NCBI GenBank assembly: GCA_022452125.1
Contig: JAKURJ010000088.1
Span: 1 to 6,993 of the forward strand
Source: Candidatus Poseidoniaceae archaeon
GTDB lineage: Archaea > Thermoplasmatota > Poseidoniia > Poseidoniales > Poseidoniaceae
Direction: 5' to 3'
Length of the DNA: 6,993 nt
Shown: piece by piece, positions 1 to 5,393 of the stretch
Position numbering within the stretch: the first letter of the stretch is position 1
How the letters are laid out: each line of letters starts with the position of its first letter
Notes under the pieces: model-generated
What the model was told of the DNA's origin: nothing
The model's database searches: none
Seen by the model: only the letters and a program-made list of their open reading frames with translations
Made by a program: the position numbers and the translations under genes

Positions 1-43
1 CTATAAGAAGAGGGGCTGGAGCGTATTTATCGTCGCCCATTCC
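1..43 (-). other. In-frame continuation of the hydroxyacyl-CoA dehydrogenase beyond its stop codon
   Basis: Directly after the TAA at 46-44, the same minus-strand frame reads GMGDDKYAPAPLLI up to the window edge. This is collinear, without gaps, with the conserved family segment of the type LY-E-E-F-GD-P-KYRPAPLL. The stop sits exactly where homologs carry a Glu or Ser, so one G-to-T change (GAA to TAA) would explain it. The remaining part of the family C-terminus, about 20 further residues ending in a GRKTGKGFYDY-like motif, would lie outside the window. The sequence shows either a nonsense mutation, a base-call error, or (less likely) readthrough. Confidence 0.8.
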
Positions 44-790
44 TTAATGCAAGACATTCATGATGTGTAGCACTGTATCATTGCCAATCAAATCTGACAA
101 TGCAAGAGGACCTATTGGATGATTCATTCCGAGTTTCATGATTCCATCTATGGCTTCTGGTTCTGCAACACCCTCTTGCAGAGTAAGAATCGCTTCGTTG
201 ATCATCGGACAAAGAATTCTGTTCGATACAAATCCTGGAGAATCATTACACATCAGTGGGATTTTGCCCATCTTTTCTGCTGCTGAAAGAACAGTTGCAG
301 TTACATCTTCTGAGGTTTCCTTTCCATTGATTACCTCAACGAGTTTCATGATTGGAACCGGGTTCATGAAATGCATCCCAATTACCTTGCTTGGCCTTGA
401 GGTAGCTGCGGCAATTTCACTAATCGAAATCGAAGAAGTATTTGTTGCCAAGATACAATCTGGCTTACAAATTCCATCTAATTCTGAAAATATTGAAAGC
501 TTCAAATCTAAAATTTCTGGTACTGCTTCAACGACTAAGTCTGCATCTGCGCATGCGCTTCTATCGATTGCAGTGCTGATTCTAGAGCGTGCAGCATCAG
601 CATCTTCCTGAGTCATTCTTTCCTTGGAAACTAGTTTTGCCAAAGATTTCTCAATTGTTGAAACCCCTCTGTCAACGAAGTCTTGCTGGATATCAATCAT
701 TACAACTTCAATTCCCGCACATGCAGCCACTTGAGTAATTCCATTACCCATCTGTCCTGCTCCCAAAACTGCCATTTTCTTGATGCTCAT
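44..790 (-). CDS. 3-hydroxyacyl-CoA (3-hydroxybutyryl-CoA) dehydrogenase, C-terminus cut by an in-frame stop
   Basis: This cytoplasmic NAD(P)-dependent enzyme oxidises (S)-3-hydroxyacyl-CoA to 3-ketoacyl-CoA in beta-oxidation, or runs in reverse in butyrate-type pathways. Numbering from the ATG at 790, the Rossmann motif GAGQMG is at residues 10-15. The NTSS segment with the catalytic serine is at about 117-120. The His-Glu dyad is H140 (in HFMNPVP) and E152 (in KLVEV), with the same spacing of 12 as in the human enzyme. SNR with N190 follows, then the start of the C-terminal helical domain (PLALSDLIG). The ATG at 790 was chosen because MSIKKMAVLGAGQMG is where family members begin and a Shine-Dalgarno-like GGAGTG precedes it; the frame stays open upstream to 832 but would run into the divergent gene. 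The coded product is 248 residues against about 280-290 for the family, because a TAA at 46-44 interrupts a homologous region (see separate entry). Family assignment is secure; exact substrate chain length cannot be read. hbd or paaH-like naming would fit. Confidence 0.9.
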   Translation of the reverse strand: MSIKKMAVLGAGQMGNGITQVAACAGIEVVMIDIQQDFVDRGVSTIEKSLAKLVSKERMTQEDADAARSRISTAIDRSACADADLVVEAVPEILDLKLSIFSELDGICKPDCILATNTSSISISEIAAATSRPSKVIGMHFMNPVPIMKLVEVINGKETSEDVTATVLSAAEKMGKIPLMCNDSPGFVSNRILCPMINEAILTLQEGVAEPEAIDGIMKLGMNHPIGPLALSDLIGNDTVLHIMNVLH

Positions 791-793
791 GCC

Positions 794-799
794 CACTCC
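794..799 (-). promoter_or_regulatory. Shine-Dalgarno-like site GGAGTG of the hydroxyacyl-CoA dehydrogenase
   Basis: On the minus strand GGAGTG lies three bases before the ATG at 790, with its GGAG core five bases away. It supports 790 rather than the in-frame ATG codons at 832 or 817 as the start. The 59-base gap to the divergent HD gene also contains an AT-rich stretch (about 815-827) that could hold promoter elements for one or both genes, but no clear TATA box is visible. Confidence 0.55.
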
Positions 800-849
800 G
801 AAATGTTCGATGTTCATGATAATTGGCTTCAAACCGCATTTTTGACAAG

Positions 850-1332
850 ATGATTCAAAATCGTCTTGGTTTTAGCATTACCATGCGAGAATGGCTTGGC
901 CTGAAGAGCATACTTAGAACTGGATGGGTTAGAGCAGGAGTAGAGTCTCCTGAAAGCGTAGCGGCTCACTCTTGGGGAATGTCTGTACTTGCGATGCACC
1001 TATGCCCACCTGAACTTGACAGAATGCGAGTTTTGGAAATGTGCTTGGTTCATGATTTACCTGAGGTAGAAGTTGGTGACCTTACTCCACATGACGATAC
1101 CTCGACAAAAAGTGAAGATGAACATCGAGCCATGAAAAGATTAGCACCTCAGTGGTTGGAACTGTTCGAGGAATACGAAGCGCAAACAACGGATGAGTCA
1201 AAGTTTGTCAAATATCTCGACAAACTCGACATGGCTTTAATGGCACGAATATACGAAGATAATCAGGGAATAGATTTGTCTGAATTTATTGCTTCTGCTC
1301 GTGAAGTAATAGGCGAAACTAACTTGAAGTGA
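850..1332 (+). CDS. HD-domain phosphohydrolase, YfbR/HDDC2-like 5'-deoxynucleotidase
   Basis: This is a metal-dependent HD-superfamily hydrolase. Characterised relatives (E. coli YfbR, human HDDC2) remove the phosphate from deoxynucleoside 5'-monophosphates in the cytoplasm. From the ATG at 850 the product has 160 residues, near family size. Visible motifs are RTGWV (residues 23-27, the substrate-side Arg/Trp region), PESVAAHSW with metal ligand H40, VHDLPE with the HD pair H68-D69 and E72, VGDLTPHD, and YLDKLDM with the last metal ligand D124. All four H...HD...D ligands are therefore present. Start choice is uncertain: a TTG at 823 and an ATG at 883 share the frame. I prefer 850 because the first helix before RTGWV is then complete, while 883 would clip it; no Shine-Dalgarno site is seen at any of them, so a leaderless transcript is possible. 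It diverges from the dehydrogenase and lies 22 bases before tRNA-Gln, with which it may be co-transcribed. The actual substrate is inferred. Confidence 0.85.
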   Translation: MIQNRLGFSITMREWLGLKSILRTGWVRAGVESPESVAAHSWGMSVLAMHLCPPELDRMRVLEMCLVHDLPEVEVGDLTPHDDTSTKSEDEHRAMKRLAPQWLELFEEYEAQTTDESKFVKYLDKLDMALMARIYEDNQGIDLSEFIASAREVIGETNLK

Positions 1333-1354
1333 ATCCTCCACGGCGGGCTACCAC

Positions 1355-1427
1355 AGTCCTGTAGTGTAGTGGTCCATCATCTCGGGTTTTGGTCCCGGGG
1401 ACGTCGGTTCGACTCCGACCAGGACTA
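1355..1427 (+). tRNA. tRNA-Gln (anticodon UUG)
   Basis: The sequence folds into a full cloverleaf. The acceptor stem is AGTCCTG / CAGGACT (7 of 7 paired). The D-arm starts at 1364. The anticodon stem is TCGGG / CCCGG around the loop TTTTGGT, with anticodon TTG at 1389-1391. There is a four-base variable region, and the T-arm is GTCGG-TTCGACT-CCGAC. The discriminator base is A at 1427, followed by TCT, so CCA is not encoded. The first pair is A1-U72, reported as a recognition feature of archaeal tRNA-Gln for the GatDE transamidation route (family knowledge). No clear TATA box lies at the expected distance, so it may be processed from the HD-gene transcript. Confidence 0.95.
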
Positions 1428-1430
1428 TCT

Positions 1431-3413
1431 TCAATCAATCAATTCTGCTTTGTCTATCAAGATTGAAGAATTATCAGAATTAAATGAATCTGATTCTCCT
1501 AGTTCACGACGTGTCTCATCAGGGTCGATGTACAATGCGGCGCCAATTAGTAGTGTTTCTAATACTGCAGCAATTAAGAATAAAGTTGGATAATCGAATC
1601 TCCCTGCTAATGGTTCTGTCAATTGGTAACCGATAATTGCTGATAGATTCATCATTGCCATATATGCAGTAAACTGAGTGCCACCAACTTCGCTCCATGT
1701 TATTCGCATCATAAGAGAAAACACGTTGATACTAACCATGGCAAATACGAATGTGCGAATCGACCAAATTGTGATCATGAAAACACTGTTACCCCACCAA
1801 GCCTCTGTTAATCCCCAGATTGCAGTGATTATCGCACCAGCAAGAGAGGCATAGATAATTACGGATTTACCACCTACAAGCCTACCCAACTGGCCTCCCA
1901 CAATGTATGCAAACATAGTAAGAATCAGAATCAGACCTCCTTTTGTGGCATTGAATTGCTCCTGTGACCAGCCTAATTCTCTAATGAATAATAGTGGTAG
2001 GACTGGAACCAAGAAGAAAGATAGTGACAGTACTAAACTCAAAACAATTCCTAAGCGTGTCGACTTCAATGAAAATGCTGTTTTCACCTTACCAATAATT
2101 TCGTCAAAACTCTGATTTTCATTTTCTGCTTCAGAGAATTTAGAGCCGTCTTCATCGCTCCAAGGGAATAATTTCTCCCCTGGCCTCTCCCTCATGAACA
2201 ATGGAACCATCATAATTACCAGCAATATCGGAATCTGCATTACCAATGCACCTTTGATTCCTGTGAAACTGATTATGGTACCTAAGCCAGCTCCGCCAAT
2301 CATTCCTCCAATTGCTTTCGAAGTGAACATGTAACTGTTCACTTTCTCTAATTCATGTGCCTTGAGGACATCTACTGCTAGTGCATCTGTACTGACATCT
2401 TGCAGTGAAGTGAATATGTTATACACCAAAAACATGACCGCAATGACTTGAATATCACTTTCTGCACTTGCAATGAATGTTAGGAAAATCAGAGTTATAA
2501 TCATTCCACTTTGGGCCAATAATATCCATGGCCGTCTTCGGCCCATCGGACGATATTGGAAAAAGTCAATGACAGGCCCCCAAAAGAATTTCAGAGACCA
2601 TGGTAGCGTACCCAGAGTCAATAGTAGAGCTAAATCTCCTGCAGCAACGCCTTCGGCTGCTAGATAGGTGACAAATGTGACCGTCATGAAACCCCATGGA
2701 ATCCCTTGGGCAACGTATAGAGCACACAAGGTGAAAACTCTCGCATTGTAACTATCGACTAGTGTTTTTCCTTCAGAATCTGCTAATTCTGCTATGATAG
2801 TATCAGAATCATCTTCCAAGACTAAGTTTAGTTGGAAATCATCTCTACGGATTGTGATGAAGCCAACCAATACAAACATTCCAATGAACCAAGGAGTGAA
2901 CAATAAGGAAGGAATTTCGCCAGTTCCAACCGCTAGAACCTCATCATCATCGTCTTCAGAGGGGTTCTCTGGACCGGGTTCTGGCTCAACACACGGTAAC
3001 GGTTGAACGATTATTGTTCCAACCATTCCTAAATCTGCGTGTGGCTCACACTCATATTGGTAAGTCCCGTTTTCTCCTACATTGAAGGTGTAAGAATAGT
3101 CTACATTTCTTTCTGGGTCTCCGGAATCAAACAACCCATCCTCCTCTACGGCATTATGCGGTAAGAGTTGATTTTCCCAAAGGAAATTGACTGTATCACC
3201 CTCTTTTAGAGTAATTGTATCGGGTGAAAAGCGAAGATTAGTACCATCGACCGTTACGACAAAAACGTTTCCAGAATCATTGTCTAAACTGCTGAATATA
3301 TCATTAGATTTCTCATCCTCTTGCGGATGGATTGCAGAAGATTCTACAATTGAAAATGCCAACAGCACTAGAAGCGTAGCCAAGAAAATTGACGCTACAT
3401 ACTTCCTGTGCAT
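1431..3413 (-). CDS. Plastocyanin-like cupredoxin fused to an AmpG/PAT-type MFS transporter
   Basis: This 660-residue membrane protein has two recognisable halves. Residues 1-27 form a signal peptide or anchor (MHRKY plus a hydrophobic run ending ESSA). Residues about 48-137 are a blue-copper fold with all four type-1 ligands: H86 (LPHN), C122, H125 and M130; the C-x2-H-x4-M spacing equals that of plastocyanin. An acidic Pro-rich linker (about 140-160, with DDDD) leads to one extra membrane helix (about 168-189), then a charged cytosolic stretch. Twelve predicted helices (about 226-629) follow, split by a hydrophilic central loop at 409-452. GPVIDFF, GRRRPW and QDVSTDALAVDVL match the AmpG/PAT (SLC33-like) branch of major facilitators, whose known members carry muropeptides or acetyl-CoA. 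The extra helix makes the topology consistent: copper domain outside, both ends of the carrier inside. Substrate is unknown, and any copper or redox role is inference. The gene starts 44 bases after the acyl-CoA dehydrogenase; a weak TATA-like ACTTATGAGATATA lies about 17-34 bases before the ATG. Confidence 0.88.
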   Translation of the reverse strand: MHRKYVASIFLATLLVLLAFSIVESSAIHPQEDEKSNDIFSSLDNDSGNVFVVTVDGTNLRFSPDTITLKEGDTVNFLWENQLLPHNAVEEDGLFDSGDPERNVDYSYTFNVGENGTYQYECEPHADLGMVGTIIVQPLPCVEPEPGPENPSEDDDDEVLAVGTGEIPSLLFTPWFIGMFVLVGFITIRRDDFQLNLVLEDDSDTIIAELADSEGKTLVDSYNARVFTLCALYVAQGIPWGFMTVTFVTYLAAEGVAAGDLALLLTLGTLPWSLKFFWGPVIDFFQYRPMGRRRPWILLAQSGMIITLIFLTFIASAESDIQVIAVMFLVYNIFTSLQDVSTDALAVDVLKAHELEKVNSYMFTSKAIGGMIGGAGLGTIISFTGIKGALVMQIPILLVIMMVPLFMRERPGEKLFPWSDEDGSKFSEAENENQSFDEIIGKVKTAFSLKSTRLGIVLSLVLSLSFFLVPVLPLLFIRELGWSQEQFNATKGGLILILTMFAYIVGGQLGRLVGGKSVIIYASLAGAIITAIWGLTEAWWGNSVFMITIWSIRTFVFAMVSINVFSLMMRITWSEVGGTQFTAYMAMMNLSAIIGYQLTEPLAGRFDYPTLFLIAAVLETLLIGAALYIDPDETRRELGESDSFNSDNSSILIDKAELID

Positions 3414-3457
3414 GCCAACCGGTACTCACTATATCTCATAAGTACTAGTCCAAAATC

Positions 3458-4651
3458 TCAATCATTGATGACTTCCGGAGATTTTGCTAAGTCTCTAGTG
3501 ATGTTCTTCTGATGAGATTCAATCGTACCGCCACCGATTTCGAGAAGTTTTGAATCTCGCCATAGGCGCTCTACGACGTACTCTGCCACGTATCCATAGC
3601 CACCCATGACTTGAATTGCCGCATCTGCTATTTCCTTTGCAGCAGTTGTAGCGAAGAGCTTTACACCATCGCTGTCTAATCTCTGACCTGCTTTTCCAAG
3701 TCCCATGTTATTTGCTGTATCATAGATGTAAGCGCGCATTGCACGGTACTTAGCCCATGACTCGGCGATATAGCGCTGCATTTGCCCGAAATCACGGATC
3801 TGTCGACCGAATGCTTCTCTGTCAGTAGCATACTTGTTCATTTCATCCAATGAACGTCTAGCGATTCCCAGGGACATAGCAGCTAGAGTAAGGCGTTCAA
3901 TCTCTAGGTTTCGCATCATGTGGATCATTGAATCACCTGCTTCACCAACTAGATTTTCTGCTGGAACAATGCAATCTTCGAATACAAGTTCTGCAGTGTT
4001 TGATGCACGCATACCAGTTTTGTCCATTATTTTTTGACCCACGCTGTATCCAGGCATACCTCTCTCCACAAGGAATGAAGAAAGTTCAGATCTACCCTTC
4101 GCATTGGTTCCTGTCTTTGCATAGACCCAAACAACATCAGCAGGAGTGCCGTCGTCATCCAGGCATCCGTTTGTAATCCACATTTTACGCCCATTCAGCA
4201 CCCAAGATCCATCCTCTCTTTGAACGGCAGTTGTGGATAGGCCCATGACATCAGTTCCGACATCAGGCTCACTCATTGCCATAGCACCGATCCACTCGCC
4301 TGAGCAGACCTTTGGTAGTATTCTGGAGCGTTGTGAATCATTACCATTGAACTCTAAATTGTTCACGAATAGCATCGAGTGTGCTAAGTAAGCAAGTGCA
4401 AACCCTGGGTCGCTAGCAGATAGTTCTTCATGGACAATTACTGAAGCAACAGCGTCCAAGCCTGCACCTCCAAATTCTTCGCTAGCAGTTATCCCTAGCA
4501 ATCCCATTTCTCCTAAAGACCTCAATAACTCTAGGTTGAACTTTTCGTCTCGATCATATTCAAGGGCCTGTGGCTCCACAAATTCTGAAACGAAATCGCG
4601 TACCATTTCACGTAGCATCTGGTGCTCGTCGCTAGGATTGGCTATGTCCAA
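3458..4651 (-). CDS. Acyl-CoA dehydrogenase, isovaleryl-CoA-dehydrogenase-like
   Basis: This FAD enzyme introduces the alpha-beta double bond into an acyl-CoA thioester and passes electrons to an electron-transfer flavoprotein. The 397 residues cover the whole family: N-terminal helices (HQMLREMVRDF at 10-20, EEFGGAGL at 58-65), the middle beta domain (AMSEPDVGTD at 125-134, WITNG at 158-162, KTGMRAS at 211-217) and the C-terminal helices (REAFGRQI at 278-285, QVMGGYGY at 347-354). The usual catalytic Glu near the C-terminus (YEGT in medium/short-chain enzymes) is replaced by G374 in IGGGT. A Glu in NLEIERL (E252) aligns with the catalytic E254 of isovaleryl-CoA dehydrogenase, so the base is probably relocated as in that branch. 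This points to branched or longer acyl-CoA, for example from leucine breakdown, but the substrate is not settled. The start is TTG at 4651, preceded by a G-rich site; no in-frame ATG lies upstream, and the next ATG (4618) would remove part of the first helix. The gene follows the small basic-protein gene by 50 bases. Confidence 0.92.
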   Translation of the reverse strand: MDIANPSDEHQMLREMVRDFVSEFVEPQALEYDRDEKFNLELLRSLGEMGLLGITASEEFGGAGLDAVASVIVHEELSASDPGFALAYLAHSMLFVNNLEFNGNDSQRSRILPKVCSGEWIGAMAMSEPDVGTDVMGLSTTAVQREDGSWVLNGRKMWITNGCLDDDGTPADVVWVYAKTGTNAKGRSELSSFLVERGMPGYSVGQKIMDKTGMRASNTAELVFEDCIVPAENLVGEAGDSMIHMMRNLEIERLTLAAMSLGIARRSLDEMNKYATDREAFGRQIRDFGQMQRYIAESWAKYRAMRAYIYDTANNMGLGKAGQRLDSDGVKLFATTAAKEIADAAIQVMGGYGYVAEYVVERLWRDSKLLEIGGGTIESHQKNITRDLAKSPEVIND

Positions 4652-4656
4652 GTTAA

Positions 4657-4662
4657 TCCCCC
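4657..4662 (-). promoter_or_regulatory. G-rich ribosome-binding-like site before the TTG start of the acyl-CoA dehydrogenase
   Basis: The minus strand reads GGGGGA, then five bases, then TTG. The spacing is right for a Shine-Dalgarno site although the match to a GGAGG core is imperfect. It supports initiation at the TTG, which also gives the family's normal N-terminus. Confidence 0.4.
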
Positions 4663-4701
4663 AAACCTACGGGAGATGAATCCGCTTTTTTGTGTTCGGT
4701 T

Positions 4702-5115
4702 TCAAAGCGTAATTTTTCGAGCACGCTTGCGAGGACGATTTTCATGACCTATTGCAGGTCTAGATTTCGCTCTACGAACAGCGCGACGTGTCTTTGTTTT
4801 GCGAACTTTTCGTGAAACCTTTCTAGCCCTCTTTCCAACATGTTTGAGATGGCCAGATTCGATTTGTGGTTCTGCAGGCAGGTGATTGTCTATACCTGCC
4901 CGTGACAAGACGTCTTTAGCAAGACCGCGTGGAGAAACTGTTGTGGCCTCTTCAACGATTCTTGAGGCCATGTGCCTAAGAGTATCCCCGTTGTGAACAA
5001 TCGGTTTATTGGTAACATCTACCATCATGTGCTGTTGAATTTCAAGCTGTTCTTCCATTAGTGAAACAAGGAAGTTTCTAGTTAAGTCTACTTGCTCTCG
5101 CTGTGACATATGCAT
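4702..5115 (-). CDS. Unrecognised 137-residue protein with a highly basic C-terminal tail
   Basis: I do not recognise this family. Residues 1-90 look like a small, mainly helical, mixed-charge domain (for example QVDLTRNFLVSLMEEQLEIQ at 9-28 and GDTLRHMASRIVEEA at 43-57). From K91 to the end, 22 of 47 residues are Lys or Arg, arranged in clusters such as KRARK, RKVRKTKTRR and RPRKRARK. There is no signal peptide or membrane helix, so it is probably cytoplasmic, and the tail suggests binding to DNA, RNA or the ribosome (inference). Two start codons lie close together, ATG at 5115 and at 5109 (MSQREQ), after a G-rich stretch GGATGGGATG; either could be used. The gene is separated from tRNA-His by about 97 bases that contain T-tracts ending the tRNA transcript, so it probably has its own promoter, perhaps around 5145-5153. 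It may be co-transcribed with the acyl-CoA dehydrogenase. No frame competes with it on either strand. Confidence 0.7.
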   Translation of the reverse strand: MHMSQREQVDLTRNFLVSLMEEQLEIQQHMMVDVTNKPIVHNGDTLRHMASRIVEEATTVSPRGLAKDVLSRAGIDNHLPAEPQIESGHLKHVGKRARKVSRKVRKTKTRRAVRRAKSRPAIGHENRPRKRARKITL

Positions 5116-5172
5116 CCCATCCAGCCATCAGGGACTCTGACGCAGTTATGAACTTTCGGAGAGTTGCTTGGC

Positions 5173-5199
5173 AAAAAATCACGATTTTACATGCAAAAA
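5173..5199 (-). terminator. Oligo-T termination region after tRNA-His
   Basis: On the minus strand, downstream of the tRNA, there is a run of five T (5199-5195) and then six T (5178-5173), with no GC-rich hairpin in front. Such T-tracts are the usual intrinsic termination signal in archaea. They would separate the tRNA transcript from the basic-tailed protein gene. Confidence 0.5.
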
Positions 5200-5212
5200 T
5201 AATCAGTCGAAA

Positions 5213-5288
5213 TGGGGCCGTGACCGGGAATTGAACCCGGGCTGGCAGGACCACAACCTACCGTGCTAACCGCTACACCATCACAGCC
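5213..5288 (-). tRNA. tRNA-His (anticodon GUG), with G-1 and CCA present in the DNA
   Basis: The minus strand folds into a full cloverleaf. The acceptor stem is GCTGTGA / TCACGGC (5287-5281 with 5223-5217, including one G-U pair). The D-stem is GTGT / GCAC. The anticodon stem is GTAGG / CCTGC around the loop TTGTGGT, with GTG at 5254-5252. The variable region is four bases, and the T-arm is CCGGG-TTCAATT-CCCGG. An extra G at 5288 faces the discriminator C at 5216, giving the G-1:C73 pair that marks tRNA-His. Bases 5215-5213 read CCA, so the 3' end appears to be encoded, unlike in tRNA-Gln at 1355-1427. The mature body without G-1 and CCA is 5287-5216. Confidence 0.96.
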
Positions 5289-5316
5289 ATCGGTTATTTC
5301 GCTCCACCGACAAGCC

Positions 5317-5325
5317 GTATTTATC
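5317..5325 (-). promoter_or_regulatory. TATA box of tRNA-His
   Basis: The minus strand reads GATAAATAC 29-37 bases upstream of G-1, with purine-rich GAATGA just before it as expected for a BRE. Position and sequence fit an archaeal TBP/TFB promoter firing a few bases ahead of the tRNA. Confidence 0.6.
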
Positions 5326-5366
5326 TCATTCCGTCAGATTTTTTGACTTCTTACACCGTTCCATTC

Positions 5367-5376
5367 AAGATATATC
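5367..5376 (+). promoter_or_regulatory. TATA box of the exported-protein gene
   Basis: AAGATATATC is centred about 22 bases before the ATG at 5394. With the usual archaeal distance of roughly 25 bases to the start of transcription, the mRNA would begin at or next to the ATG, so it would be leaderless. This agrees with the lack of a Shine-Dalgarno site there. Confidence 0.55.
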
Positions 5377-5393
5377 ACGATAGAGCATCATCT

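Noticed and set aside
138..611. Open plus-strand frame of 157 codons opposite the hydroxyacyl-CoA dehydrogenase
   Set aside because: It lies wholly antisense to a gene with clear family motifs, and its translation is low-complexity Ser/Ile-rich text with no recognisable domain, as expected of a mirror frame.
1369..1593. Plus-strand frame beginning inside tRNA-Gln and running into the transporter's 3' end
   Set aside because: It overlaps a well-folded tRNA and the antisense strand of the transporter; no ribosome site or homology is visible.
2794..3006. Plus-strand frame with a Ser-rich run (SSSSSS) inside the transporter gene
   Set aside because: The run is the complement of the GA-rich codons for the acidic DDDD linker of the real minus-strand protein.
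3928..4176. Plus-strand frames opposite the acyl-CoA dehydrogenase (also 3834-4037)
   Set aside because: They are antisense to conserved enzyme sequence and overlap each other in different frames.
4682..4692. T-rich stretch (CGCTTTTTTGTG) on the plus strand as a terminator
   Set aside because: No plus-strand gene leads into it; on the minus strand, where the flanking genes lie, it is an A-run.
1431..5115. A dedicated fatty-acid or amino-acid catabolic operon
   Set aside because: The two CoA dehydrogenases are separated by the transporter, tRNA-Gln and the HD gene, with intervening plus-strand units; no enoyl-CoA hydratase, thiolase or ETF gene is present in the window.
1355..5288. tRNA genes as borders of an integrated mobile element
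   Set aside because: No integrase, direct repeat of a tRNA 3' end or phage-like gene is seen; the genes between are ordinary metabolic and membrane genes with similar base composition.
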